63,376 bases of DNA, taken from Sphaerochaeta sp. Phil3. GTDB taxonomy: Bacteria; Spirochaetota; Spirochaetia; Sphaerochaetales; Sphaerochaetaceae. This document shows, in pieces, positions 26,711 to 36,707 of the stretch. Numbering within the stretch: the stretch's first letter is position 1; each line of letters opens with the position of its first letter. Location: NCBI GenBank assembly GCA_001940825.1, contig MSGT01000026.1, forward strand, positions 1 to 63,376. The letters run 5' to 3'. The notes under the pieces were generated by a model. It saw only the letters and a program-made list of their open reading frames with translations, had not been told where the DNA came from and searched no databases. The translations under genes and the position numbers were made by a program.

Positions 26711-28815
26711 TGTTCGCCCTCCTTGTCTTCACGGGCCATCGTATCACCGGAATCCACCAAGCCCTTGGACTCCTTGGCATTATCCAAAACCGATTCCTTT
26801 GAATCCTTGGCTTTGTCAGAGACAGCTACGGAAGAACGGTTGGAGGAAGACCCCTTGAGAAGGGCCAGTATGGAGGACTCCGTAATTGGAACCGCATTCA
26901 CATAGCGTCCAATGGCCTGCGACACGGCGCTTATCAAGGCGGCCATCGTCAAGCCTCTGACCGCAGCGGTGACGGACGATGGCGTGTAGTCGGAATCCTG
27001 AGAGACCTCAAGGTCTATGTTCAAATCACCAGACCAGTTTGGAAGGACCTCTGAGATTACGGAGAATATGGAAAGACGGGCTTTGTTCACGAGCTTTTGG
27101 ACATCGAATACATGTCCCATGTGAAAGCGCGCCCATACCTTGTCTATAACAGGTGAAAGCGAAACGGTGTCCAAGTGGAGCTCCACCGCCACGGTTCCAA
27201 AGCATGAGCTGAAATAGTATGGATCAGAGAGATCGGCCTCAGAATAGGCGGTGACGGTTATTGGAAGCCTGGAAAAAGCCTTCTTCTTGGAAATTTCGGA
27301 ACAGGCCTTTATGAGAAGCCTTGTGACGATTCCAATCCTTCTTGAAAGGACATCGGGGCCAATGTCTATTATGTCCGCATCGTTCACGCTCTTGAACACA
27401 ATGCTGTCTTCATCGACATCCAGGAACTGCCTGATGGCCTGTTTCCACACCGCCATCATGTTCTTCCCTGCCTGCATGCCGGTATTGACCACCACTCTTT
27501 CGTCCTGTGTAAGGGTGACTGAAAGCGAATACCTTACAAGTGCATTGTACTGCTGGGAGAATCCCATTATCCCCTCGCCGGTTGCAATCCCAATGCCACG
27601 GCTGTAGTTCACAAGAGGGTTCATCCTCTCGGTGAAAAGGGCCTTCTGGGCATTCGCCGCATACTTTCTGGAATACCAGGAGGAGGACACTACATCGTCA
27701 AGCGTCTTTGCCAGGTTGTCGAACCCGGAGGACTCCCTTACGCACTCGCTCATTGGAGTCCCTTTGTGACCGCATTCCTTGACCTGTTCAAGCTTCCACA
27801 GCCCTGGCTGCTGGCCGTATGCAAGAGCAAGCTGTGTGAAATGGTTCTCAACAGCGGCCAAAGACATGGAATACCCAAGGTCTCCAAAGAAGTTCGCAGG
27901 AGGTGTACAGCTTTTCATAATGGTCACTGTTACATCCAAAGCCTTCATTGGGTAGACGGGAACAATTCCAGCAAGGATGTTGTAGCACACCTCTTTCGAG
28001 AATATTGGAAACGCCCCCATGTCTATGGTGCACTTGTACCTGCCTGCCGCGCAGCCTCCATCCTGAAGCACAGCCGTTCGGAACTCAAAGTCCATCTTTG
28101 GTTGCCAAGAGACAAGCGGCGCATACAGTCTCACGAGCTCACCTGTCATGGATGCGGCCTTTGCCGCTATGCACGAGAGCAAGGACGGCATCATTATAAG
28201 CTGGTCGAACGATGCAAAATAAGGCTGGACGTCTATATGGACGTCCTCGAACGGAAGTCCAAGGACATTTGCAACAGAGCGTCTTACATGCACAGGCCAC
28301 TGGGTCTCCATCTGGAGTTTCACGACACCTTCGTCCATGACGGCGAATATCTTCTGGTCCCCCAGCATGTTGCAGGAATGGCTTCCAACGCTGAACGTCG
28401 TCTTCAAGGTCTTGGATCCCTGCACAAAGTATTCGTCGGTGTTTCCATACGACCAATTGAAAGGTTCTCCAAAAACCTGTGGCGCAGAGGACTCGGAATC
28501 CGGAGTTATCTGATATGAGACCTTGACTGCATTGCAGAACAGCTCCACATCCTCAGAGACGGTTCCAAAGACAGCAAGGACGGGCTGGCCCTTGTACGAG
28601 ACCTCGTCCTTCGCAAAGATTGGAACGATTTCACCCATGACGTCTATGAAGTTGCATTCTCCAAAATCCTTGGCTCCTATCACGACAAGGTCTGAGGAAG
28701 CACCGCCTTCAGGCAGTTCGATGCCTGCTATGACACCATTCGAGACCGTGGATGTCACAAGCTTTCCTACAAGATGTTTTCTGTTCACTGCAAATAGTTC
28801 GCTCTGCTCGGGCAT
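26707..28815 (-). CDS. Molybdopterin-binding subunit-like protein of the xanthine dehydrogenase family, degenerate
   Basis: 702 residues and alignable along its length with Ald_Xan_dh_C2. VVKLQMETQWPVHVRRSVANVLGLPFEDVHI corresponds to the E...TQ.p..vr..vA block in outline. The next conserved loop, GGGFGGK, which binds the Mo cofactor, reads YFASFDQL here. The later R-G-F-G region reads ANFFGDLG, and no C-terminal GVGE glutamate motif is evident. A Ser/Lys/Asp-rich tail of some 60 residues is added. It may be a non-catalytic or neofunctionalised member. It is first gene of the set, with both partners overlapping in order. Substrate unknown. Confidence 0.75.
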   Translation of the reverse strand: MPEQSELFAVNRKHLVGKLVTSTVSNGVIAGIELPEGGASSDLVVIGAKDFGECNFIDVMGEIVPIFAKDEVSYKGQPVLAVFGTVSEDVELFCNAVKVSYQITPDSESSAPQVFGEPFNWSYGNTDEYFVQGSKTLKTTFSVGSHSCNMLGDQKIFAVMDEGVVKLQMETQWPVHVRRSVANVLGLPFEDVHIDVQPYFASFDQLIMMPSLLSCIAAKAASMTGELVRLYAPLVSWQPKMDFEFRTAVLQDGGCAAGRYKCTIDMGAFPIFSKEVCYNILAGIVPVYPMKALDVTVTIMKSCTPPANFFGDLGYSMSLAAVENHFTQLALAYGQQPGLWKLEQVKECGHKGTPMSECVRESSGFDNLAKTLDDVVSSSWYSRKYAANAQKALFTERMNPLVNYSRGIGIATGEGIMGFSQQYNALVRYSLSVTLTQDERVVVNTGMQAGKNMMAVWKQAIRQFLDVDEDSIVFKSVNDADIIDIGPDVLSRRIGIVTRLLIKACSEISKKKAFSRLPITVTAYSEADLSDPYYFSSCFGTVAVELHLDTVSLSPVIDKVWARFHMGHVFDVQKLVNKARLSIFSVISEVLPNWSGDLNIDLEVSQDSDYTPSSVTAAVRGLTMAALISAVSQAIGRYVNAVPITESSILALLKGSSSNRSSVAVSDKAKDSKESVLDNAKESKGLVDSGDTMAREDKEGEQ

Positions 28816-28878
28816 GCCTAAAGAATAACATCAGAACGGCCTTTTGTGAACTCACACCAGAAGAACTACGACCTGAGC

Positions 28879-29934
28879 CTATGCCTTGCCTTCAGGTTCT
28901 CTTTTCTCTGATTCCTCTTTTCTGTGCCATTTACCCAAAACATCCTCAACTTGTTCGACAAGAAGATCCTTGTTTGGCATGTAAAGAATATAGCGGGATG
29001 CAAAGACATTGTTCGACAAACCACCCAAAGCGTATTCAGCCGAGACTTCATTCTTTTCCGTACAAAGAATAATTCCTATTGGAGGATTGTCACCATCATC
29101 ATTGACCTCTGCGGCATAGTAGTTCAGATACATGTTGATTTGCCCAGCTGCTTCCGGCGTTAATTTTGTCGTCTTCAATTCGATAAGCACATAGGCATGG
29201 AGAATTTTGTTATAGAAGACCATGTCAACATAGTAATGCGTATTGTTTATCGTAATCCTTTGCTGGGTCCCAACGAACATGAATCCTCTACCAAGTTCAA
29301 GCAAGAACTCTTCCAACTGCCGCAGCAAAGCCCTTTCAAGATCTTTCTCCATGACGGGCTTGTCTTCAGGGAGACCTAAGAACTCGAAGACATACGGGTC
29401 TTTGATGATATCGGAAGGTTTGGCAACGTCATTGCCCTTCATAGCCAAAGCCAATACCTGTTCCTTGTTCGACTCTCCCCTAGATAGAATCAATCGTTCG
29501 AACAAAGAACTATCAATCTGCCTTTTCAGTTCACGGACGGACCAGTTTGCATTTATGGCTTCCTTTTCATAGAAGCTACGTTTGTCGGAATCCGTGATTG
29601 TCAGCAATTCGCAGTAGTGGGACCACCCCAATTTAACAGACACCGTCTGTTGAATTGAGTATGTCAGGTAGAACCGTCTCATGAATTGCAAATTGGATAC
29701 GGAAAATCCTTTGCCAAACTCTCGGGTCAATTCCTTTGACAGGTTTTTCATTATCTGCTTTCCATAATCCGCCCTTTCAGGAGCAGACTGTTCATATTCG
29801 CAGACAATACGTCCAATATTCCAGTAGGCCTTCAATAGTTCACCATTCACTTGGCTGACGACATTGCTACGGGCTTTGTAGAGAATGGACTTAATCTGTC
29901 CAACAACATAGGACAATTCACAGGAGGTTCGCAT
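28879..29934 (-). CDS. PDDEXK nuclease domain protein (DUF1016/YhcG type)
   Basis: About 351 residues. An N-terminal DUF1016_N helical domain (VVSQVNGELLKAYWNIGRIVCEYEQ) precedes a C-terminal PD-(D/E)XK nuclease with YYVDMVFYNKILHAYVLIELKTTKLTPE, where D and ExK form the catalytic set. The family (YhcG) is found near phage, restriction and toxin genes and is thought to act on nucleic acid, possibly in defence; no firm role is known. The start at 29934 lies 1 bp from the stop of the Rpn-like remnant upstream (TGA at 29936-29938), so the two are translated together. Confidence 0.9.
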   Translation of the reverse strand: MRTSCELSYVVGQIKSILYKARSNVVSQVNGELLKAYWNIGRIVCEYEQSAPERADYGKQIMKNLSKELTREFGKGFSVSNLQFMRRFYLTYSIQQTVSVKLGWSHYCELLTITDSDKRSFYEKEAINANWSVRELKRQIDSSLFERLILSRGESNKEQVLALAMKGNDVAKPSDIIKDPYVFEFLGLPEDKPVMEKDLERALLRQLEEFLLELGRGFMFVGTQQRITINNTHYYVDMVFYNKILHAYVLIELKTTKLTPEAAGQINMYLNYYAAEVNDDGDNPPIGIILCTEKNEVSAEYALGGLSNNVFASRYILYMPNKDLLVEQVEDVLGKWHRKEESEKREPEGKA

Positions 29935-29935
29935 T

Positions 29936-30163
29936 TCACTCAAGCTCCATGAAATCGTCGCAAAGAGGGTTTCCCCGCACAAGGCGGTCCACTGAAGAAT
30001 CCTCCACTCCAAGGCATGTGGCTATTGCATGCTGCGATATCCCAAGAGCCTTCATTCGCCTGGCGACATTGCACAGAGCTCTGAACTCACCCCTGCGCAA
30101 GCCCTCCTCCAAGCCAATCGAGACAAAACGCATCTGAAAATCGTTTTCATACGACATAGACAT
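29936..30163 (-). pseudogene. Short Rpn-family tail remnant
   Basis: About 75 residues from ATG 30163, which has GGGAGG in front; the frame is open to 30214. SYENDFQMRFVSIGLEEGLRRGEFRAL followed by the helix-turn-helix-like end MKALGISQHAIATCLGVEDSSV resembles the C-terminus of Rpn nucleases/PD-(D/E)XK transposases. The nuclease domain is missing, so I read it as a remnant that still carries a usable ribosome site. It sits between recG (66 bp gap) and the DUF1016 gene. It could instead be a small DNA-binding partner of DUF1016. Confidence 0.55.
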
Positions 30164-30229
30164 GGAACCTCCCATGTCCACTCCGCAAGATCCTACCCAA
30201 CTATATTCTCTCACAGCAGTTGGAAGAAT

Positions 30230-32299
30230 TCAAGCCTTTGACCCAAGGACCTTTCGTATCACGCAGTTGTCAAGCTCAATGAGCCCTGGGTCTCTCTCCA
30301 GAATGGCGGAGACCTCGTCCCTAGCCGCTGCCATCATGGAGACATCGGTTTCAAGGTTTGCGTATTTGAGGTGCATGAAGCCGCTTTGTCGTAGGCCGGC
30401 CAGTTCACCGGGACCACGAATCCTGAGGTCCTCCTCTGCAATCTCAAAGCCGTCGTTGGTGCGTTTGAGGACCGCAAGGCGCTTTTTGCCATCGACCGAT
30501 ATGCTGGGTTCGTATGCAAGGAAACACCAGCTTTGGAGGCTGCTACGGCCAACCCTACCACGAAGCTGATGCAACGCAGAAAGGCCGAACATCTCAGAAT
30601 GCTCCACCACCATGCACGTTGCGTTTGGCACGTCTATTCCAACCTCGACTACTGACGTAGAAACAAGATAATCCAAATCACCCCGTGAGAATGCATCTAG
30701 AATCGAAAGCTTTTCGTCCTCCGGCAGGCGGCTGTGTATCAAAGCCCCCTTGAACGATGGATATTTCACATGAGACAGAAAATCGTACATGGTCTGCACA
30801 TCGCGCAGGTCTGAATTGCCCTCGTCGTCTATGCGGGGGTACACGAAATAGGCCTGGTGCCCACGCTTCATCTCAACCCCAACCGCATTGTACATGTCAT
30901 CCCTTCTCGACTCATCCACAAGGTACGTGACGATTGGAAGACGCCCCTTTGGCATGGTCCTTATCGTCGAGACGTTGAGGTTTCCAAACACCGTAAGCGC
31001 AAGGGTCCGTGGAATTGGAGTGGCCGTCATGAGAAGCACGTCAGGGTCCACACCCTTTGCAAGAAGGGCCTCCCTCTGCTCCACTCCAAACCGGTGCTGC
31101 TCGTCTATCACCACATAGCGAAGGTTCCTGTAGACGACGTCCTTTGAGAAAAGCGCATGCGTACCAATGAGAAGGTCTATGTTTCCACAAGCCAGTTCCT
31201 TCAAGAGAGCTTCACGCGGCCGCCCGTGTACCTCCCCGTCAAGGTAGGCCACCCTTAGACCGATATCCTTGAAAAGAGCATCCGCAACCTGCGCATGCTG
31301 CCTTGCCAAAAGCTCCGTAGGGGCCATGAATGCAACCTGAAGCCCTTGGCTTGCGACATGGAGGGCGCTAACCCATGCAACCAACGTCTTTCCAGAGCCG
31401 ACATCCCCCTGCAGGAGTCTGTTCATGCTTGCATCGCCTGCCATGTCGCTTCGTATCTCGTCAAGGACCTTGGTCTGATCATCCGTCAGAGAGAACGGAA
31501 GCGAGGCTATGAAATGGGACTCAGCCTGGTCTATTCTGGAAGGAATCGGGACCCGTGGCGCGGCAGCATCCGCTGCAGGCCTTCTCTTTGCCTCAAGCTG
31601 CAGGTAGAAGACCTCCCTGAAGGCAAACGTCCTGCGGGCGGCCTTCAGGTTCTTTTCGTTGGAAGGGAAATGAATCTCCTTGAAAGCCTGCCCCAAAGGC
31701 ATGAAGCCGTACTTTTCAATCAAGGAACGCGGAAGCTCGTCCTCTATCCTGTCTGCGTACATTGCAAGGACAGCCTTCACGTCTCGCCTTATGGACTTTT
31801 GCGTAAGGGAACCTGACAGGCTGTAGACAGGAAGGATTCCGCCATCCAAGGCAATTGCAACGGCGGCTTCGTTGTAGACTTCGTCCTCCCTCATTGGAGA
31901 GAGCTCGAACTGCGTGGACTGTAGTGATGTTCCGTACTTCCCAACGCTTGCGTATAGATGATAGAAGGAGCTTGGAAAGACCGTCTTTGCAAGATAAGTT
32001 CTGTTGAACCCCATGAGAAAGGCTTTGTGTCCGCTCATCTGATCCCTTACGACAATCTTCACATCCTTGCGCCCACGCCCAAACGTCCCAACGCTCTCCA
32101 CACGCACCACGGTGTTGACCCAACCTCCGTCAGGAGCCTCTCCAATACCTATGCGCTGGCTGCGGTCCTCGTAGCCTCGAGGTGTCATTGATATGAGGTC
32201 GCAGAACGTGGAGACCCCAATGTTCGAATAGTCCGCAAGGGTCTTCTTTCCAACCCCTGTGAGTTCTCCAACGCTCTGTGAAAGGCTACCTACGAACAC
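30230..32299 (-). CDS. recG: ATP-dependent DNA helicase RecG
   Basis: 689 residues. An N-terminal wedge/OB domain (residues 1-230) is followed by superfamily 2 helicase motifs: LLQGDVGSGKT (I), DEQHRFGVEQR (II), LLMTATPIPRTL (III), and the C-terminal VSTSVVEVGIDVPN and QLRGRVGR (VI). It remodels stalled forks and Holliday junctions. The likely start is GTG at 32299, with AAAGGAG about 10 nt upstream; an out-of-frame ATG lies between. YggT is 28 bp upstream on the same strand. Confidence 0.97.
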   Translation of the reverse strand: MFVGSLSQSVGELTGVGKKTLADYSNIGVSTFCDLISMTPRGYEDRSQRIGIGEAPDGGWVNTVVRVESVGTFGRGRKDVKIVVRDQMSGHKAFLMGFNRTYLAKTVFPSSFYHLYASVGKYGTSLQSTQFELSPMREDEVYNEAAVAIALDGGILPVYSLSGSLTQKSIRRDVKAVLAMYADRIEDELPRSLIEKYGFMPLGQAFKEIHFPSNEKNLKAARRTFAFREVFYLQLEAKRRPAADAAAPRVPIPSRIDQAESHFIASLPFSLTDDQTKVLDEIRSDMAGDASMNRLLQGDVGSGKTLVAWVSALHVASQGLQVAFMAPTELLARQHAQVADALFKDIGLRVAYLDGEVHGRPREALLKELACGNIDLLIGTHALFSKDVVYRNLRYVVIDEQHRFGVEQREALLAKGVDPDVLLMTATPIPRTLALTVFGNLNVSTIRTMPKGRLPIVTYLVDESRRDDMYNAVGVEMKRGHQAYFVYPRIDDEGNSDLRDVQTMYDFLSHVKYPSFKGALIHSRLPEDEKLSILDAFSRGDLDYLVSTSVVEVGIDVPNATCMVVEHSEMFGLSALHQLRGRVGRSSLQSWCFLAYEPSISVDGKKRLAVLKRTNDGFEIAEEDLRIRGPGELAGLRQSGFMHLKYANLETDVSMMAAARDEVSAILERDPGLIELDNCVIRKVLGSKA

Positions 32300-32327
32300 G
32301 GCATCTCACTCCTTTGGTCGGCTTGGT

Positions 32328-32996
32328 CTAAAGGGACACAAGGAAATCCACAAGAAAACCAACGCCTACCTTCAAGGCTACGAATATGATCAAGTAGAAT
32401 ACTATGGAGGCAAGAACGAGCTTTTGATCGTCTGGATTGACCATCTTGCGAAAGAAAAGCTTGTAGACCCTCTTGACTGGGTCATCAAGGATTGGATCTA
32501 TTGCATTGATCCAGTTCTGAGCCTGATACGATGGGCTGCGACCAAGGAAGTAGCGCACCACAAGCAGGATTATCAAGAACACAAAGAGGTATGCAAACAA
32601 AGAGCTCCAAAGCCCCTGCACTGCAATGGCAAGGAGGACTCCAATGGAGACCCTGCCCGTGCGGGCCACCATCTCCAAGAGGCTCTGTATGAGATTCAGG
32701 ACTATGAGGGCCACAACAGGCGTGAAATCCACCCTCGAACGGCGAAGAGACGTAATACCCTTGAAAAGGTTCAGGTAAGGATCCACGATACGCCCTATGA
32801 CATCCGAGGCCTTCTCCACTCCAGAGGGGCCGGCACCGTTGCCATTTGCATAACCATAGCCGCCATAGCCGCTGCGCCAACCGTTCATCCTGCTGAATCC
32901 AACGATCCACGAAAGGATTATCCTCACGACTATGAGAAACGAATACGGGCCGGCAAGACCTGCAAGAAAAGAGCAAACACCTTTGAAGAACTCCAT
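32328..32996 (-). CDS. YggT family membrane protein
   Basis: About 222 residues with two YggT repeats, each a pair of hydrophobic helices. The first contains SFLIVVRIILSWI and DPYLNLFKGITSL; the second runs through VVRYFLGRSPSY and DPILDDPVKRVYKLFF. A Gly/Tyr/Asn-rich loop (GYGGYGYANGNG) near residue 40 is unusual. YggT proteins are linked to cell-envelope or division functions and osmotic stress, without a firm role. ATG 32996 has GGAGGGG upstream. It follows dnaE by 57 bp. Confidence 0.85.
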   Translation of the reverse strand: MEFFKGVCSFLAGLAGPYSFLIVVRIILSWIVGFSRMNGWRSGYGGYGYANGNGAGPSGVEKASDVIGRIVDPYLNLFKGITSLRRSRVDFTPVVALIVLNLIQSLLEMVARTGRVSIGVLLAIAVQGLWSSLFAYLFVFLIILLVVRYFLGRSPSYQAQNWINAIDPILDDPVKRVYKLFFRKMVNPDDQKLVLASIVFYLIIFVALKVGVGFLVDFLVSL

Positions 32997-33053
32997 CAAA
33001 GCCCCTCCAAAACTACAGCACGCAGCGATTGCGGCTACAGTCCGCAACAAAGA

Positions 33054-36000
33054 TCATTCGGCGTACACGTCATGCACGCTCTGGCATTCCAACAATGCCT
33101 CCATGAGAGCAGGAGAACCATCCACATTGAACCTTTGGTCGGCAACGACCCTGCGGGGACGGCCTTCAAGGTTGCCGTCGTCGCCAACGTTTGGATAGAC
33201 GACGAACATGAGCTCCGCAGTACCTCTGTGCTTCGAGCACACGCTGCGTATCTCCTTTATGGCGCTTCTTCCGCTCTGGCTCTGGTCAAGCTCAAGGCAG
33301 ACCCTCACTGGACGGGAAGGCTTCATTTGCATTGGATCTCCAAAGACGCTGTCTGCGCTGAAGCCCAGCTTGTCGTTGTATGTCTTGAAGCTTCCATGCA
33401 CCCCAATTATCTTCCCTGTAGCAATCCCCATAGAACACAGGGCCCACTGCTTTGGAAACACGGTGACATCCACCTTGCCGTTGTAGTCCTCTATGGAGAT
33501 GTGCCCCATCTTTGAACCGGTCTTGGTAGTGATTTCACGCATCTCGGAGACCATTCCAATGAAGTCGTACTTCACGCCCTCATGTATGCGGTCAGGCTTG
33601 GAAAGGTCAAGCCTCACACAGGCATCCCAACAGGCCTTGTACCTGTCCAAAGGATGTCCCGATACATAGAACCCAAGGTATGACTTCTCTATCTCAAGCT
33701 TCTCCATGAAGTCATAGTCAGGCATGGTCTTCATCTCAAAGCTGGAAGTGCCCTCCTCTGCAGCATCGAACAGGAGGTTCTGTCCAAAAGTCTGTGCCTC
33801 CTTGTCCTCCTTTACGGACTTTATTGCATCGTTGTAGTTGGCGATCAGGGTTGGGCGGTTGTAGCCAAACGAGTCGAACGCCCCTGCGTTGATAAGTCCG
33901 TCCAGTACACCTGAGTTCAAGACCTTGGGGTCGCTGCGGCGGATGAAGTCAAGGAAATCGGTATAAGGGCCGTTTTCGTGCCTTTCGTCAAGGATAGCCT
34001 GCACTGTCGTTGCGCCAACGCCCTTTATACCCGCAAGCCCGTATATGAGTTCGCCGTTGACGACGTTGAAGTATGTCTCGGAGTCGTTGATGCTTGGTGG
34101 AAGTATCTTGATTCCAATGCCCTTCACGTAGTCCAGGTATTCCTTGTACTTGTCGCCGGAACCTATTTCGTTGGTGAGGTTGGCGGCCATGAACTCTGCC
34201 TTGTAGTGGCACTTGAGATATGCCGTCCTGTAGGCAAGAAGCGTATAGCACACACTGTGGCTCTTGTTGAATCCGTAGCTTGCGAAAGGTTCAAGCATCG
34301 TGAAGATGTCCGCTGCATGCTGGGCGTCCCTGCCCATTGCCACGGCTCCGGCTATGAACTTCTCCCTTTGCGCCGGCATCTCCTTCTTCTTCTTCTTTCC
34401 CATTATCTTTCGCAGGGTGTCTGCTTCAGCAAGGGAGAACCCCGCTATGATCTGGGCTACACGCATGACCTGCTCCTGGTAGACGATGACGCCATAGGTT
34501 GGCTTGAGAAGGTCCACCAAGTCAGGATCGGGGTACACGACAGGGTGCCTGCCCTGCTTGGAATCAATGTACTGCGGGATGTACTGCATTGGACCCGGAC
34601 GGTAAAGCGATACCATTGCGTCCAGCTCGTCGAACCTCGTAGGTTCAAGGAGTCTCAGGTTCTTCTGCATCCCAGGACTTTCAAGCTGGAACACCATCAT
34701 GCTGTCGCCCTTGGACAGCATGGCGAATGTATCCTTGTCGTCGTCAGGGACCTTCTCAAGGTCGAACGAAGGGTCCTTCTTGTGGATCAGCCTAACGGTG
34801 TTCCTAAGAAGGGTCAGCGTCTTGAGTCCAAGGAAGTCCATCTTCACAAGACCGCACTGCTCAAGGAACGTCATTGTATACTGAGTGGAGATGCCACCTG
34901 TCTTTGGATCACGATAGAGCGGCACATAGTCCTTTAGGGCCGTCTTTCCAATGACGACGCCGCAGGCGTGGGTGGATACGTGGCGGGCAAGGTTCTCAAG
35001 CCTTAGCGAAACATCGAAGAGCTCTTCGTATACACCGCCTCTGTCCCTCACTTCCTGAAGCTCTGGGGATGTGCGTATGGACCACTCCAGAAGCGACGAT
35101 ACATGAGCCTCCTTGGCTTCGTCAGGAAGAACGTCCAATATGAACTTGGTTATGCGGTTGGACTCATCGAAAGGTATGTCAAGGACTCTGGCTACGTCCT
35201 TTACGACGGCCTTGGCCTTTAGGGTTCCAAACGTGGCTATCTGACCCACTCGGTCCACCCCGTAGTGGTCCGTCACGTAGTCTATGACACTCTGGCGTCC
35301 TTCGAAGCAGAAGTCTATGTCAAAGTCAGGAAGCGAGACCCTTGAAGGGTTGAGGAACCTCTCGAACAGCAGGTCGTGGGCTATGGGGTCCACGTTCGTG
35401 ATGTCAACGCAGTAGGCCACGAGCGAACCTGCGCCTGAGCCTCTACCTGCACCTACAGGTACATCGTGGGTCTTGGCCCAGTAGATGTAGTCGCGCACTA
35501 TGAGGTAGTAGCCGTCGAACCCCATCCTGAGTATGACGCTCAGCTCATAGTTGAGCCTTTCTTCAAGCACTTTGCGCTGCTCCGGATTGTCCTTGTATCC
35601 TGGGTAGCGTCTCTCAAGGCCCTGCCACGAAAGGGCCGACAGATACTCCTTGGTGTCCTTGTACTCAGGAGGGACGTCTACGCTTGGAAGCAGAGGACCA
35701 GGGAACTCTATCTTGAAATTGCAGCGCTCGGCTATCTTGACCGTGTTCTCAATGGCATCGGGGTATTTGGAGAAGAGGTCGGCCATCTCGTCGCCGCTCT
35801 TCATGTAGAACTCCTCGGTTTGGAACCTCATTCTGTCGGTATCGGACTTCTTTTTCACGGTTCCAATACAAAGTAGGACATCGTGTGCGTTGTGGTCTGA
35901 CTTCTCTATGTAGTGTATGTCGTTGGTGGCCACGATTGGGATGTCCAGGTCCCTTGCCAGCTTCACAAGCCTTGGAAGGACCGTTGTCTCCTCAGGGATG

Positions 36001-36527
36001 AAGTGGTTCTGGATTTCAATATAGTACCTGTCGCCAAAGAGCTCCTTGTACCATTTGGCCTTCTCGTAGGCCTCGTCCATGTAGTCGTTGAGAAGCTTCT
36101 GGGGGATCTCGCCCGCAAGGCAGGCTGACATGCATATAAGCCCTTCGCTATGCTCCTTGAGGGCCTCCTCGTCTATCCTTGGCTTGTAGTAGAAGCCTTC
36201 CAGATATGAGATGCTGTTGAGCTCCATGAGGTTGTGGTATCCCTTGTCGTTCATTGCAAGGAGGATGAGGTGGTAGTAGCGGTTGCCGGGGTCCTTGTTG
36301 GCCCTGCCTGCCGGGGAGATGTAGAACTCGCACCCAGGGATTGGCTGTATCCCCGCATCGTTGCAGGCCTTGTAGAACTCCATGACGCCAAACATGTTGC
36401 CGTGGTCGGTTATGGCAAGGGCCTTCATGCCAAGCTCCTTGGCTTTAGCAACGTATTTGGAACACGAAGCGGCTCCGTCAAGCAGAGAATAGTCCGTATG
36501 GTTGTGGAGGTGTACGAATTCCGTCAT
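33054..36527 (-). CDS. dnaE: DNA polymerase III alpha subunit
   Basis: 1157 residues, the catalytic replicative polymerase of the DnaE1 type. An N-terminal PHP domain begins with HLHNHTDYSLLDGA. The polymerase core has VGAGRGSGAGSLVAYC and SLPDFDIDFCFEGR with the catalytic Asp pair, then YQEQVMRVAQIIAGFSLAEAD and the helix-hairpin-helix region. An OB fold (MGHISIEDYNGKVDVTVFPK) is followed by a short C-terminus. It acts in the replisome with clamp and clamp loader. It is first gene of the minus-strand series and divergent from a MATE gene. Confidence 0.98.
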   Translation of the reverse strand: MTEFVHLHNHTDYSLLDGAASCSKYVAKAKELGMKALAITDHGNMFGVMEFYKACNDAGIQPIPGCEFYISPAGRANKDPGNRYYHLILLAMNDKGYHNLMELNSISYLEGFYYKPRIDEEALKEHSEGLICMSACLAGEIPQKLLNDYMDEAYEKAKWYKELFGDRYYIEIQNHFIPEETTVLPRLVKLARDLDIPIVATNDIHYIEKSDHNAHDVLLCIGTVKKKSDTDRMRFQTEEFYMKSGDEMADLFSKYPDAIENTVKIAERCNFKIEFPGPLLPSVDVPPEYKDTKEYLSALSWQGLERRYPGYKDNPEQRKVLEERLNYELSVILRMGFDGYYLIVRDYIYWAKTHDVPVGAGRGSGAGSLVAYCVDITNVDPIAHDLLFERFLNPSRVSLPDFDIDFCFEGRQSVIDYVTDHYGVDRVGQIATFGTLKAKAVVKDVARVLDIPFDESNRITKFILDVLPDEAKEAHVSSLLEWSIRTSPELQEVRDRGGVYEELFDVSLRLENLARHVSTHACGVVIGKTALKDYVPLYRDPKTGGISTQYTMTFLEQCGLVKMDFLGLKTLTLLRNTVRLIHKKDPSFDLEKVPDDDKDTFAMLSKGDSMMVFQLESPGMQKNLRLLEPTRFDELDAMVSLYRPGPMQYIPQYIDSKQGRHPVVYPDPDLVDLLKPTYGVIVYQEQVMRVAQIIAGFSLAEADTLRKIMGKKKKKEMPAQREKFIAGAVAMGRDAQHAADIFTMLEPFASYGFNKSHSVCYTLLAYRTAYLKCHYKAEFMAANLTNEIGSGDKYKEYLDYVKGIGIKILPPSINDSETYFNVVNGELIYGLAGIKGVGATTVQAILDERHENGPYTDFLDFIRRSDPKVLNSGVLDGLINAGAFDSFGYNRPTLIANYNDAIKSVKEDKEAQTFGQNLLFDAAEEGTSSFEMKTMPDYDFMEKLEIEKSYLGFYVSGHPLDRYKACWDACVRLDLSKPDRIHEGVKYDFIGMVSEMREITTKTGSKMGHISIEDYNGKVDVTVFPKQWALCSMGIATGKIIGVHGSFKTYNDKLGFSADSVFGDPMQMKPSRPVRVCLELDQSQSGRSAIKEIRSVCSKHRGTAELMFVVYPNVGDDGNLEGRPRRVVADQRFNVDGSPALMEALLECQSVHDVYAE

Positions 36528-36707
36528 CTAAACTCCTTGAGGCTTCCAGTTTCATTTCTGTTTAACCCCTGTTTCATTTTCAGTTTTGTTTTCAGTTTCA
36601 CAGTGAAAAAGCCTCACATTCCAATTTAGCAGAAAAACTTCTTTCTGCACAGATTCCTGTTGCCGTTTGCTGTTGCCAATCCTCCTCCGTTGGAGTAGTT
36701 TTACGCC

